Below are positions 27,414 through 36,500 of a stretch of DNA of 64,000 bases, piece by piece. How positions within the stretch are numbered: the first letter of the stretch is position 1; the number at the start of each line of letters is the position of its first letter. Below the pieces are notes generated by a model that was given only the letters and a program-made list of their open reading frames with translations, ran no database searches and had not been told where the DNA came from. The position numbers were made by a program, and so were the translations under genes. The stretch lies in NCBI GenBank assembly GCA_025963725.1, contig JAOQAE010000003.1, positions 62,001 to 126,000 on the forward strand, written 5' to 3'. The stretch is from Bacteroidota bacterium. Its GTDB lineage: Bacteria; Bacteroidota; Bacteroidia; 2-12-FULL-35-15.

Positions 27414-30365
27414 TTATCTCGATTTATTGACATTGTGCACCTTTGCCTTTTGCTTTCCATTAGCAGGTGCAGGCTGTGTATCTTTCGGAGCTTCCACCTT
27501 CGGATCTTTCGGCGCCTCTGTGTTAGCTGCAATCAGCGGGTTCCCATCGGTGTCGAGCTCTACCACTTCATAGCCTAATTTCACAAGGCCATCGTAGATC
27601 TTCGCTTTGTCGCCCACCACCAGGATGATCATGTTGTTGTACGGCAGGCGTTTTTTCGCGATCTGATTGATTTCCTCTGCAGTGATATTTTTCAGGATGG
27701 CATTTTGCTTTTCCACGAAATCTTTTCCGAGATCATACTCAAGGATACGCGCCATGAAGCCGGCTTTCTGCTGCGGCGTTTCATATTTCAGCGCCTCGCT
27801 CTGCCCGATGGAGCTCTTCGTGAACTCAAGCTCCTCCTTTGTGATCCCGCTTTCAGCATAACGTTTGATCTCCTTTATGAATTCCACTACGGAACTGTCG
27901 GTTGCATTGCCCCTTACACCGGCGCTTGCCGTGTACGGGCCTGCAAACTTAGTTCCCGAGAAGCCTGAGCGCGCACCATACGTATATCCGTGCAGCTCGC
28001 GAAGGTTCAGGTTGATGCGGCTGTTGAACGCGCCACCCAGCACATAATTGGCAAGCGTCGATTTGTAGTAATCCCCTGCTGCATCGAATGGCAGCGCCAT
28101 GTAACCGATGCGGATCTCCGACTGTGGCGCTTTCTCCTTGTTTACGAGATATAATTTTGTTTTCGCGATAGCAGGCGTAGCAGGCTCAGCGGCCCTTACC
28201 ACTTTTTTGCCTTCCCATTTTTTGAGGAATGCCAGCTTGTTAAGCGCAGCATCTTTTTCAATGTCGCCAACCACCACGAGCGACGAGATATGCGGACTTA
28301 CATTATTTGCATAATACGCCTTCACATCGTCCAGCGTGATCCCGCTTACTGTTTCTTTTGTTCCAAGGGAAGAAATCCCCATGTTATTTTCAGGCCCGTA
28401 CAGGAGCTTTGCAAATACGTTTCCTGCAATAGTAGTCGCCTGTGTTGCCTGGCTGGCAATAGCTTCCAGCCTTTGGGCTTTTACCCTGTCGAAATCGGCT
28501 TTATCGAAACGTGGGTGCAATAAGATCTCCTCTGCAATGGCCAAGGTTGAATCGAGGTTCTTGCTGAGCGATGAAACATACACTACAATGTTCTCGTTGC
28601 CTGCGGAAACACTGATCGAGCTTCCCAAACGGTCGAGCTTCTCCCCTACTTCCTCAGCAGTGTATTTGGCTGTTCCTTCATTCATCAGGCTTGCCATCAG
28701 GCTCGCGATCCCTGCTTTGCGGATATCTTCGAAGCGGTGGCCCGCCTCTATGTTCACCTGTACGCTCACGCTCGGGATCTCGGTTGTTTTCGCACCGATC
28801 ACTTTCATCTCGTTCGCGAATTTTTCTGTCCAGTAGTCGGGCGGGATGATCACCGGGTTTCCCGATGTCATCGGCTTCTTGTTCCTGTCGAAGCTATCCT
28901 TTGCCTTATTATACACAAGGCTTTTGTATTCCGCGCCTTCGACCGCATTGGTATTGCGTACCGGCGGAGTGTAATTATCGGCCTTTGCCACCAGCGATTG
29001 TTTTCCTTTCGGGTAAATGCTGAGGATCACCGCAGGCTTGTTTTTGATATACTGGTTGTACACGCGCATTACATCCGCCTTGGTTACTTTGGCATAGCGC
29101 TCCATGTCTTTCACGAGCTGGTTCGGGTTTCCTGTGAAGGTCTGGTTTGCAGCCAGCATCGCGCCTTTGCCCTGCACGCTTGTCAGCGAATTGATCATCT
29201 GCGCTTCGAAGCTGGCTTTGAACTTCTGAAGGTCATCATCCGTAACTCCGCGCTTTTCAAATTCTTTTAATGAATAACGCACCAGCGAATCCATTTGTGC
29301 AAGGTTCTTATCCTGCGTGGTGCGGACATTGATAATGAACGTTCCGGCCAGCTCAGGCACGGAATGATAGATCTGCGCGGATTGCGCCATTTGCGATTTC
29401 ACAAAATTCCTGTAGAATACCGATGATTTATTTCCTGCAAGGATATCCGCAAGAACATCCAGCGGCGCTTCATCCGGATGGTAGGAAGGCACGGTAGGAT
29501 AAGTGAATGTAAGCTGCGGCAGGCGGATATTGTCTTCGTAAGAAATGTAACGGTCCTTATCCAATGCCACAGGCGCGATCTTTTGTTCTTTCACTTCGGC
29601 ACCGCGGGGAATGGAGCCGAAATACTTTTCTGCATATTTAAGCACATCGGCAGTTTTTACATCTCCTGAAACCGTTAATGTTGCATTGTTAGGGCCATAC
29701 CAGCGAAGGAAGAATTTCTTCAGGTCATTCACATCCACGCGGTTCAGGTCTTCAATGTAGCCGATCGTAAGCCATGAGTACGGATGGTTTGGAGGATACA
29801 GCGCCGCATTGGTGCGCTCCTGCGCAACTCCGTACGGACGGTTATCATAATTCTGTCCGCGCTCATTCTTCACTGTTTCGCGCTGCACTTCAAATTTTTT
29901 CTGTGTTACCGAATCGAGCAGAAACCCCATCCTGTCGCTTTCCAGCCACAATGCAGTTTCCAGCTGGTTGGAAGGCAATACCTCCCAGTAATTGGTACGG
30001 TCGGTTGTGGTGCTGCCGTTCAATGTCCCGCCGGCCTCGGTCACGATCTTAAAATGCTGCTCATCGCCCACATGCTCCGAACCCTGGAACATCATGTGCT
30101 CAAAAAAATGTGCAAAGCCTGAACGCCCTTCCTGCTCGCGTGCAGAGCCCACATGATATGTTACATCCACATACACGATCGGGTCGGAATGATCTTCGTG
30201 CACCACAACGGTGAGTCCGTTTGGCAACAGGTATTTCTCGTAAGGGATCACCAGCTCGGATCCTTTTCGGGTTACTTTTTCGATCAGTTTCGCCGTTTGC
30301 GCGAACGCCGTAGCAGAAATAAACGAAAGGACAGCCGCAGCTTTTAGAATGTTATTTTTTTGCAT
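27414..30365 (-). CDS. M16 family zinc metallopeptidase, duplicated-domain form
   Basis: A 983-residue secreted protein with a signal peptide (residues 1-22, ending TAFAQ). The N-terminal half is an active M16 domain with the inverted zinc motif H86-F-F-E-H90 and the downstream glutamate in NQLETALWLESDR. The C-terminal half (about 515-930) is a second, inactive M16 domain without the motif, the arrangement used by pitrilysin-like proteases to form the chamber. The last 40 residues are a Pro/Lys/Ala-rich tail (EAPKDPKVEAPKDTQPAPAN). It probably degrades peptides in the periplasm. It is monocistronic. Confidence 0.93.
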   Translation of the reverse strand: MQKNNILKAAAVLSFISATAFAQTAKLIEKVTRKGSELVIPYEKYLLPNGLTVVVHEDHSDPIVYVDVTYHVGSAREQEGRSGFAHFFEHMMFQGSEHVGDEQHFKIVTEAGGTLNGSTTTDRTNYWEVLPSNQLETALWLESDRMGFLLDSVTQKKFEVQRETVKNERGQNYDNRPYGVAQERTNAALYPPNHPYSWLTIGYIEDLNRVDVNDLKKFFLRWYGPNNATLTVSGDVKTADVLKYAEKYFGSIPRGAEVKEQKIAPVALDKDRYISYEDNIRLPQLTFTYPTVPSYHPDEAPLDVLADILAGNKSSVFYRNFVKSQMAQSAQIYHSVPELAGTFIINVRTTQDKNLAQMDSLVRYSLKEFEKRGVTDDDLQKFKASFEAQMINSLTSVQGKGAMLAANQTFTGNPNQLVKDMERYAKVTKADVMRVYNQYIKNKPAVILSIYPKGKQSLVAKADNYTPPVRNTNAVEGAEYKSLVYNKAKDSFDRNKKPMTSGNPVIIPPDYWTEKFANEMKVIGAKTTEIPSVSVQVNIEAGHRFEDIRKAGIASLMASLMNEGTAKYTAEEVGEKLDRLGSSISVSAGNENIVVYVSSLSKNLDSTLAIAEEILLHPRFDKADFDRVKAQRLEAIASQATQATTIAGNVFAKLLYGPENNMGISSLGTKETVSGITLDDVKAYYANNVSPHISSLVVVGDIEKDAALNKLAFLKKWEGKKVVRAAEPATPAIAKTKLYLVNKEKAPQSEIRIGYMALPFDAAGDYYKSTLANYVLGGAFNSRINLNLRELHGYTYGARSGFSGTKFAGPYTASAGVRGNATDSSVVEFIKEIKRYAESGITKEELEFTKSSIGQSEALKYETPQQKAGFMARILEYDLGKDFVEKQNAILKNITAEEINQIAKKRLPYNNMIILVVGDKAKIYDGLVKLGYEVVELDTDGNPLIAANTEAPKDPKVEAPKDTQPAPANGKQKAKVHNVNKSR

Positions 30366-30464
30366 TGCGATGGGTTTTTATTAAGGAAAACAAATATAGT
30401 CAAATGACTGCGCATGAACAAGATTTAAATGATGAGCGGTTCCCGGGACAGCTGTATTTTTTCG

Positions 30465-30472
30465 TATCTTTG
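30465..30472 (+). promoter_or_regulatory. -7 element of the bacilliredoxin gene
   Basis: TATCTTTG matches TAnnTTTG and is followed by CAGTCTGAATATTACAG and the start codon 41 bases on. No clear -33 TTG is visible. Confidence 0.5.
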
Positions 30473-30513
30473 CAGTCTGAATATTACAGAAAAACAATTA
30501 AAAAAATTATAAA

Positions 30514-30924
30514 ATGTATCCAGAAAGTATCGTAATGCCAATGAAGCAGGAGCTTGTTACTGTTGGCTTTGAAGACCTTACAACCCCTGAGGCCGTGAAC
30601 GCGGCGATCAACAGCAAAGGAACCGTGCTGGTGGTGGTTAATTCGGTTTGCGGCTGCGCGGCAGGCGCTGCCCGTCCGGGAGTGAAGCTGGCTGTGTCGG
30701 GAGAAAAGCGTCCTGACCGCATCACTACTGTTTTTGCAGGATTTGACACGGAAGCTGTTGCGGAAGCCCGCAAGCACTTCGCGCCGTATCCTCCATCCTC
30801 TCCGGCTATCGCCCTGTTCAAGGACGGTAAGCTGGTTCATTTCGTAGAGCGCCATCACATTGAAGGCCGCAGCGCGCAAATGATCGCCGACAACCTGAAA
30901 ATGGCTTTTGAAGAGCTGTGCTAA
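30514..30924 (+). CDS. BrxA/BrxB family bacilliredoxin
   Basis: A 136-residue thioredoxin-fold protein of the YphP/BrxA group. The redox motif is C46-G-C48 in VVNSVCGCAAGAARPG, the unusual CGC active site of the family, and the conserved PYPPSSPAIALFKDGKLVHF segment holds the cis-proline region. Bacilliredoxins remove bacillithiol from S-bacillithiolated proteins, and many Bacteroidota make bacillithiol, so this role is plausible here. Length fits the family. It has its own -7 element and terminator. Confidence 0.92.
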   Translation: MYPESIVMPMKQELVTVGFEDLTTPEAVNAAINSKGTVLVVVNSVCGCAAGAARPGVKLAVSGEKRPDRITTVFAGFDTEAVAEARKHFAPYPPSSPAIALFKDGKLVHFVERHHIEGRSAQMIADNLKMAFEELC

Positions 30925-30938
30925 GAATTGATCTTTAA

Positions 30939-30975
30939 GAAAGCGCCCATCTGAAAAGGTGGGCGCTTTTATTTC
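30939..30975 (+). terminator. Terminator of the bacilliredoxin gene
   Basis: AAAGCGCCCATCT pairs with AGGTGGGCGCTTT across a GAAA loop and is followed by TATTTC. A strong hairpin 15 bases after the stop codon. Confidence 0.85.
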
Positions 30976-31076
30976 AATCCACTCATACAGCAATAGCGCC
31001 TTTCAAAAAAAATACGGGAACTTCCCCCTTCCCTTTCGTTAATTTTAGATATTATTACGAAATAAAAACCAAGCAG

Positions 31077-32645
31077 ATGAAAAGAATCCCCATCCTTCTA
31101 TTTTTATTTATTTCAACTTTAGCCTTTGCCCAGAAAAAAGGCCCCGACAACTGGCAAACGCTGGATCCCAAGGCCGACAGGGTATACGGAACAGGCGTAG
31201 AGCAGGCATACAAAACGCTGGGCGGGAAAACCGCGCAAACGGTGATCGTGGCAGTGATCGATGGCGGCACCGATGTGGATCACGAGGACCTGAAGGACAT
31301 CATCTGGACCAACCCGGGAGAGATCGCAGACAACGGAATTGATGATGACAAGAACGGGTACATCGACGACATTCACGGCTGGAGCTTCCTTGGCGGAAAG
31401 AACGGCGATATTAATTACGAAGCAACCGAGCTTGCCCGGATGTACATGCGCATGAATAAGAAGTTCAAGGATGTTGACGCTTCAAAGCTGAGCGGCGATG
31501 AAGCAAAGGAATACAAGGAGTTTGAAAAGATCAAACCCGAATACATGAAGGCGCAGGCTGAATCCGAAAGCCAGGCCCAGCAGCTTGGCATGCTCGCCGA
31601 TTTTATCAGCAAGGTGAAAAAGCAAGGCGGCGGCGAGTTCAGCAAAGGCACGGTAAAGACATTTGTGGCCGACAACCCGCGGGATGAGATGATCAAAAAA
31701 AGGATGAAGCTGATCCTTGCGGTGGTAAGTGCAAAGGAGCTCGACGAGCAGGTAACGCAGGGCGCAAGCATGATCATCAATATGGCAAAATACAACCGCA
31801 TGAATGTGGACTCGGTCCGCCAGTACATTGTGGGGGATGACCCTAACAACCCGAATGAGCGCTATTACGGCAACAACCATGTAAAAGGCCCTGACGCACT
31901 GCATGGCTCCCACGTAGCCGGGATCATTGCGGCGGTACGCAACAACAGCATCGGGATCAACGGGATCGCGGCCAATGTGAAGATCATGGTGGTGCGCGCC
32001 GTGCCTAACGGCGATGAGCGCGATAAGGATGTAGCCAACGCGATCCGCTATGCGGTTGATAATGGCGCAAAGGTGATCAACATGAGCTTCGGGAAATATT
32101 ATTCGCCCGATAAAAAGGTGGTGGATGAAGCGGTGCAGTATGCGCTTTCAAAAGATGTGCTGCTGATCCACGCGGCAGGTAATGAATCAAAGGACAAGGA
32201 TGTTGAACAATCGTATCCCGCACGCGAGCTCGCTTCCGGCACCATTGTACCCAACTGGATAGAAGTAGGCGCGAGCGGCTACAAAAAAGGAAAAACGATC
32301 ATCGGCAGCTTCTCCAACTACGGGAAGACGAAGGTGGATCTTTTTGCCCCGGGCGTAGATATTTACTCAACAGTGCCTGACAATAAATACATTGAAGAAT
32401 CGGGAACAAGCATGGCATCGCCTTCCACCGCGGGCGTTGCGGCGGTGATCCGCGGGTATTTCCCCGAGCTGAAAGCCAATGAAGTACGCGAAGTGCTGAT
32501 GAAAACGGTGGTTCCCTACAAGAGAAAAGTGAAGGTCCCGGGCAAGAAAAAATCAAAGGCTAAAGTGAGCGAGCTGTGTATTTCCGGCGGCTTTGTAAAT
32601 ACCAACAATGCCGTAATGGAACTGCTGGGGCTCAATAAGAAATAA
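31077..32645 (+). CDS. S8 family serine peptidase (subtilase), secreted
   Basis: A 522-residue exported protease with signal peptide MKRIPILLFLFISTLAFAQ. The catalytic triad is D62 (VAVIDGGTD), H279 (HGSHVAGIIAA) and S445 (GTSMASPSTAGVAA). A large helical, Lys/Glu-rich insertion (about 100-270) separates the Asp and His, which in ordinary subtilisins are some 35 residues apart; this inserted form is common among Bacteroidota subtilases. There is no T9SS sorting domain, so it is probably periplasmic. It is followed by the second copy of the long palindromic element. Confidence 0.93.
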   Translation: MKRIPILLFLFISTLAFAQKKGPDNWQTLDPKADRVYGTGVEQAYKTLGGKTAQTVIVAVIDGGTDVDHEDLKDIIWTNPGEIADNGIDDDKNGYIDDIHGWSFLGGKNGDINYEATELARMYMRMNKKFKDVDASKLSGDEAKEYKEFEKIKPEYMKAQAESESQAQQLGMLADFISKVKKQGGGEFSKGTVKTFVADNPRDEMIKKRMKLILAVVSAKELDEQVTQGASMIINMAKYNRMNVDSVRQYIVGDDPNNPNERYYGNNHVKGPDALHGSHVAGIIAAVRNNSIGINGIAANVKIMVVRAVPNGDERDKDVANAIRYAVDNGAKVINMSFGKYYSPDKKVVDEAVQYALSKDVLLIHAAGNESKDKDVEQSYPARELASGTIVPNWIEVGASGYKKGKTIIGSFSNYGKTKVDLFAPGVDIYSTVPDNKYIEESGTSMASPSTAGVAAVIRGYFPELKANEVREVLMKTVVPYKRKVKVPGKKKSKAKVSELCISGGFVNTNNAVMELLGLNKK

Positions 32646-32712
32646 CACATCCCCGTGTTTCAATGAAAAAAGGCCCTGTAGTTTTATTTGTTGGTCCTTG
32701 AAGAGTGTTTAT

Positions 32713-32813
32713 GTCATACCGTGCCCCGACACGGCATCTCTACGGATTATATTGCGTGCAGGATTCCGTTCACCTCATGTTCAGAGAGGAGATGCCGTGT
32801 CGGGGCACGGCAT
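32713..32813. repeat. Long palindromic intergenic element, copy 2
   Basis: Arms 32713-32741 and 32785-32813 are inverted repeats beginning GTCATACCGTGCCCCGACAC. The whole unit, including the centre (GTGCAGGATTCCGTTCACCTC against CGCAGAATCCCCTCACC in copy 1, in part), is homologous to 22184-22286, about 10.5 kb away. It lies between the S8 protease gene and ssb. Confidence 0.85.
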
Positions 32814-32848
32814 AAAAAAACCTCCGCACCATACAGCACGGAGGTTAT
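32814..32848 (-). terminator. Terminator of ssb
   Basis: On the minus strand AACCTCCGTGCTGTATGGTG forms a hairpin of 8 base pairs (AACCTCCG/CGGAGGTT) followed by a run of T, 21 bases after the ssb stop. Confidence 0.75.
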
Positions 32849-32866
32849 TGTTCAAGCTATAGCAGG

Positions 32867-33217
32867 TTACAATTTAGCAGCTTTGTTCGCACCGATCATC
32901 AGCACATCGTTCACCTGGATCTCGGTAATGTAGCGCTTTACGCCTTCCTTATCAGTATAATTGCGGTTGATCAGCTTTCCTTCCACTGCCACTTCACTGC
33001 CTTTAACAAGGTATTTTTCAATGATGGTGGCTGTTTTCCCCCAGGCGATCAAATTATGCCACTGGGTTTCGGTCACTTTTTCACCTTTTGAATTTTTGTA
33101 CGTTTCGTTTGTTGCGATGCTCATTTTCGCAAGCTTCTTTCCACCATCGAGTGTTTTCACTTCGGGGTTCATTCCTAAATTTCCAATTAACTGTACTTTG
33201 TTACGTAATGCGTTCAT
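32867..33217 (-). CDS. ssb: Single-stranded DNA-binding protein, short form
   Basis: A 116-residue single OB-fold protein: MNALRNKVQLIGNLGMNPEV, TQWHNLIAWGKTATIIEKYL and GSEVAVEGKLINRNYTDKEG are the standard SSB motifs. It ends at LMIGANKAAKL and lacks both the glycine-rich linker and the acidic DDxPF-type tip through which canonical SSB recruits repair proteins. Short SSBs of this type are widespread in Bacteroidota and usually coexist with a full-length SSB elsewhere. It has its own terminator and no operon partner. Confidence 0.9.
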   Translation of the reverse strand: MNALRNKVQLIGNLGMNPEVKTLDGGKKLAKMSIATNETYKNSKGEKVTETQWHNLIAWGKTATIIEKYLVKGSEVAVEGKLINRNYTDKEGVKRYITEIQVNDVLMIGANKAAKL

Positions 33218-33457
33218 TTTTTTCCTAGATTTTTAAGTTAATTTATGTTTGTTAGATGCCTTGCAATGAGCGCTCCATTGTTTGGCGCTGCAAAAGTGTG
33301 ATGGAAAGAAAAGACGATCCGGATAATAAATGCATATAAACGTTTTTAAACGTTTGCAAATGATTAAAACCGGGATTTTTTATATTTTAGCCCACAGTAA
33401 AAGTAGGTACTCCGCAATGCTTTTATTACTAGGAACCTTTTAATTGCATAAACATTT

Positions 33458-33814
33458 ATGGACAGATCATGTCTTGAATGCGGAGAAGCCCTCAGAGGAA
33501 GGGTGGATAAAAAATTCTGTTCCGATCTCTGCCGGACCAGCTACAACAACAAGATCAACAGCATCAACAGTATTTATGTTCGGAACGTAAATACCATCCT
33601 GCGCAAAAACAGGAAGATCCTCGAGGAGCTTACCCCCGCAGAAACCGCCAAAGCTTCAAGGATCAAACTACAGCAGCGCGGCTTCAACTTCAGTTACCAC
33701 ACACATGTGCATACCACGCAGAAAGGCGCGAATTATTATTTCTGCTATGAGTATGGCTACCTGCCGCTGGAGAACGATCACGTGTTTTTAGTAAAAAAAA
33801 CGGAGGCGGAATAG
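33458..33814 (+). CDS. Small zinc-finger protein of unknown function
   Basis: A 118-residue basic protein. The N-terminus has four cysteines at residues 5, 8, 21 and 25 (CLECGEALRGRVDKKFCSDLC), which should bind one zinc ion. Next is an Asn/Lys-rich helix (SYNNKINSINSIYVRNVNTILRKNRKIL, listed here only by its key residues N, R and K) and a C-terminal beta-rich part with HTHVHTTQKGANYYFCYEYGYLPL. The finger resembles DUF2116-like zinc ribbons. Nucleic-acid binding is likely from charge and finger type. I recognise the pattern as a recurrent Bacteroidota hypothetical but know no function. Confidence 0.72.
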   Translation: MDRSCLECGEALRGRVDKKFCSDLCRTSYNNKINSINSIYVRNVNTILRKNRKILEELTPAETAKASRIKLQQRGFNFSYHTHVHTTQKGANYYFCYEYGYLPLENDHVFLVKKTEAE

Positions 33815-33939
33815 CAGGCTCTTATAACGATCCGTAAACCCTGTATTTCAGGGCGGGTTCGTTGTGCCTTCCTGTGGGCGATTTTATTTCACCACAAGCC
33901 ACTATTTTGCTATCTTTAAATTTCTCTTTGCTTTTATCC

Positions 33940-34560
33940 ATGAAAAAATTATTCATCTGCCTATTCGTGCTTATTACGATCGGTTCCGTAACCGCACAGC
34001 TTACCGTTAGAATATACAATTACCGGCCAACCGGGGATTACGGGGCGGTGTTCAAGCCCACCATATCCGCTGAGATCGGCTCTATGCGACAATTTGATGA
34101 GGATAACAGGGTACGCTGGGTGTTTACCGGAACTGCACTTTATCTGAAACCAAGAATGGCGGAGTTTCCTACTACAGGTGAAATTGAAGATGGCAACGGC
34201 CTTAAGGTCTATCCCGGAACAATGGCTTATAAACTATATTTAGCCGTTCAGGCACATATCGGAATAGATGTGGCGCTGTACAGAACAGAGAAATTTAATG
34301 CTTTTATCGGGACGAATGCGATTATCGGCGGCGTTCTTTTTCACTACCATTCGGTAATTCCCGGTTTTCAGGATAATGAAAGCATCGGGAGCGGAACACA
34401 GCTTGGGGTACGGTTCAGAGCAGGCGGGGAGTATCAGTTGAATGATCAGCTTGGATTTTTAATAAGTGCTAACCGCAGTTACGGAATTATGCTCAGTGCA
34501 GATGCCGGTGGATTCTTCTCTGCAAATGACTACGGCATTGGTGTCAGCTATAAATTTTGA
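33940..34560 (+). CDS. Secreted outer-membrane-beta-barrel-like protein
   Basis: The ATG at 33940 gives 206 residues with signal peptide MKKLFICLFVLITIGSVTAQ; the frame extends to 33862 but lacks a signal there. The mature protein alternates hydrophobic and polar residues in about eight strands (AVFKPTISAEIGSMRQF, WVFTGTALYLKP, YKLYLAVQAHIGIDVALY, GVRFRAGGEYQL, LGFLISANRSYGIML) and ends in an aromatic residue (GIGVSYKF), the usual end of an outer-membrane barrel. Function is unknown. It sits 6 bases before the next lipoprotein gene, so the two are likely co-expressed. Confidence 0.7.
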   Translation: MKKLFICLFVLITIGSVTAQLTVRIYNYRPTGDYGAVFKPTISAEIGSMRQFDEDNRVRWVFTGTALYLKPRMAEFPTTGEIEDGNGLKVYPGTMAYKLYLAVQAHIGIDVALYRTEKFNAFIGTNAIIGGVLFHYHSVIPGFQDNESIGSGTQLGVRFRAGGEYQLNDQLGFLISANRSYGIMLSADAGGFFSANDYGIGVSYKF

Positions 34561-34566
34561 TCTGTT

Positions 34567-35346
34567 ATGAAAAAGAAATTCCCATTACTTGCGTTAACTG
34601 TGATCCTGCTTATGGCTTCGGCATGCAAAAAAGCGAAAAAGAACTACGATGATTATTTACCAAAAGTTAAGATTGAATCCGCAGTAGTTCAAACCGATGG
34701 AAGTGTCCTCGTTACCGGGCGAATTGAATCCGAAGGAAGCGCCCGGCTTGAGCGGATTGGCCTGTGCTGCAGCACGGGCGATCCTAAAATGACCGACAGG
34801 CAGATTGTTTGCGATCTGGCCGGTGATTATTTCAGCGGCATATTTATGTATTTGAGCATTGATTCTTCCTATAATTTCAGGGGATGGGCCACCAATAAGT
34901 ATGGATATTCCTATAGCGATCTCCTCACGCTTACCGATGTCACTCCACCTCCGGTAACTGCACCTTGTACACTAACGATGAATACATATAATACCGGTGC
35001 TACATTCGGATCCGGCACTTATTCAGGAACTACTCACCGCTTTAACTACTCAACTACATACGACTATTACTATCTCCAGGCCAATTCCTCAACGCAGACA
35101 GTCGAGCTTATACTTTCGGATCCCGTGACGCAGGGCACCTACTCGATCACAAATGCCTCTACACCGGGGTACCGGGAGATGAATGTTTCTTTCAGTTCAG
35201 GAAGCTATACCCAGCTTGGTTCAGGAACCGTTTATGTGAATAGCCTGGGTGGCGGGCAATATGATCTAACCATTTGCGATGCCCCATGGATGCTTACATC
35301 GTCTACGACCCTTCATTTCAAAACAAGGATGACGGTTACGAATTAA
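34567..35346 (+). CDS. Unknown lipoprotein
   Basis: A 259-residue protein with a lipobox cysteine at about residue 20 (LLMASACKKAKK). The first half (KVKIESAVVQTDGSVLVTGRIESEG through TNKYGYSYSDLLTL) resembles a fibronectin-type beta sandwich of the kind seen in Bacteroidota surface lipoproteins. The second half is rich in Ser, Thr, Tyr and Gly. No enzymatic motif is visible. It is coupled to the barrel-like protein upstream, and a surface or envelope role is likely. Confidence 0.68.
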   Translation: MKKKFPLLALTVILLMASACKKAKKNYDDYLPKVKIESAVVQTDGSVLVTGRIESEGSARLERIGLCCSTGDPKMTDRQIVCDLAGDYFSGIFMYLSIDSSYNFRGWATNKYGYSYSDLLTLTDVTPPPVTAPCTLTMNTYNTGATFGSGTYSGTTHRFNYSTTYDYYYLQANSSTQTVELILSDPVTQGTYSITNASTPGYREMNVSFSSGSYTQLGSGTVYVNSLGGGQYDLTICDAPWMLTSSTTLHFKTRMTVTN

Positions 35347-35454
35347 ATCCATTTATGAATACGCCTGTTTCCATTGGAAAATGGCCATCTACTCTGCCAA
35401 GATCGAATGCAATAGAGCCGCTGGAGCGAAAAATAAATTAAAAAGAGCAAAATA

Positions 35455-35895
35455 ATGGGTTATAAAAACAAGACAACTGAAACGCAGCTAAGCGTAACAG
35501 AGTTTGTTAACTCGTCTGTGGAAAATGATCAAAAGAAAGCAGACAGTTTTCAATTAATCGACCTTATGAGCGAATGGTCAGGCTTTAAACCTAAAATGTG
35601 GGGCCCAACGATCATCGGATTTGGCAGTTATCATTATAAATATGAAAGCGGGCATGAAGGCGATATGCCCCTGATCGCTTTCTCACCCCGCAAAGCAGAA
35701 TTTTCATTATATGTTTATTCACCAACAGCAGATAACAAACATTTATTGAATGACTTTGGAAAATATAAGATAGGTAAGGCCTGTATTTATGTAAAAAAGT
35801 TATCCGACATCAATATTTCCGTATTAGAAAAGATATGTAAAGCAACGATTAAGTACTTGAATGAACATCATGAATGTGCCTGCCGGGAGAAGTAA
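35455..35895 (+). CDS. DUF1801 (YdhG-like) domain-containing protein
   Basis: A 146-residue soluble protein matching the DUF1801 family: SVTEFVNSSVENDQKKADSFQLIDLM, KMWGPTIIGFGSYHYKYESG and the C-terminal GKACIYVKKLSDINISVLEKI segment. The fold is shared with YdhG and frataxin-like small proteins. The function of the family is unknown. Its base composition is clearly AT-richer than the surrounding core genes, as is that of the following genes, which suggests recent arrival. Confidence 0.85.
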   Translation: MGYKNKTTETQLSVTEFVNSSVENDQKKADSFQLIDLMSEWSGFKPKMWGPTIIGFGSYHYKYESGHEGDMPLIAFSPRKAEFSLYVYSPTADNKHLLNDFGKYKIGKACIYVKKLSDINISVLEKICKATIKYLNEHHECACREK

Positions 35896-35899
35896 TCTT

Positions 35900-36046
35900 C
35901 CCCTTGGAAATCATCATTTTCAATACAGGAATGGTTCATTTTCTAAGGACGGCGAAGATGGAGCGACTCGAAAATTAGCAGGTGGTTGGGGTTTTACGGC
36001 TTCCTTTGGCATCCAAATTTGGCGTGACAAAAAGAAAAACATATAA
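35900..36046 (+). pseudogene. C-terminal remnant of a beta-barrel-like protein
   Basis: An open frame overlapping the end of DUF1801 reads HHFQYRNGSFSKDGEDGATR then KLAGGWGFTASFGIQIWRDK and stops at 36046. The GWGFTASFGIQIW stretch with alternating hydrophobics looks like the last strands of a membrane beta-barrel. There is no start codon of its own, so it is probably the tail of a lost gene. Confidence 0.4.
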
Positions 36047-36364
36047 CGTCTGCTAATAACAGCGTTCTTGTCACCCGGTCATCTCACTTTGTTAAACAAA
36101 TTTCGTAAATTTAAAATCAGGCTCTGCAATTAAAAATACAGTAGAAACCCAAAGCGCCAGGCGGCGGGATCATGAAAAGGAAACTGAAACAAATGCAGAC
36201 CAATACTTTGACAACATGACCTTTGTTTCGAATTCATTTACAGGCTTTTTGAATTCAATGACTGAGGGTTAACGCTAATATAGCCCGGCAGCTAACACCG
36301 GCTAAGCACAATAGCCGTATTCTGCAAGCTCGCAAATGCAAATCTGATTGCCACAAATTATTAT
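36047..36364. other. Non-coding AT-rich stretch
   Basis: About 320 bases with no supported gene. It contains GCTAATAACAGCG near 36050 and an inverted-repeat-like GGCAGCTAACACCGGCTAAGC near 36283, of the style seen near cassette-like Bacteroidota genes, but no integron-type recombination site could be defended. Confidence 0.35.
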
Positions 36365-36497
36365 ATGGACATTATTCTTTTAACTAACATTATCTTAATT
36401 GTTTTATCCTCTTTCCTCAAACGAAAAAAAGAGAAGCATAATTTATCCTGTAGTACTTTTGGTTGCGGGAATGACTTATGCGTGGCTACTTAGATAG
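36365..36497 (+). pseudogene. Tiny two-helix membrane protein, frameshifted at a run of seven A
   Basis: The frame from ATG at 36365 gives MDIILLTNIILIVLSSFLKR, then hits the run AAAAAAA. Continuing in that frame yields a polar, non-membrane end and stops at 36493. Removing one A instead gives KKRSIIYPVVLLVAGMTYAW followed by LLR and a stop at 36497, i.e. a 43-residue protein with two membrane helices. The stop lies 3 bases before the ATG of the next membrane-protein gene. Mutation, sequencing error or slippage on the A run would all explain it. Confidence 0.45.
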
Positions 36498-36500
36498 AAA

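Noticed and set aside
36047-36364. Integron attC-like sites in the AT-rich block
   Set aside because: The GCTAAC words do not give the paired core sites with conserved spacing needed for attC, and no integrase is nearby.
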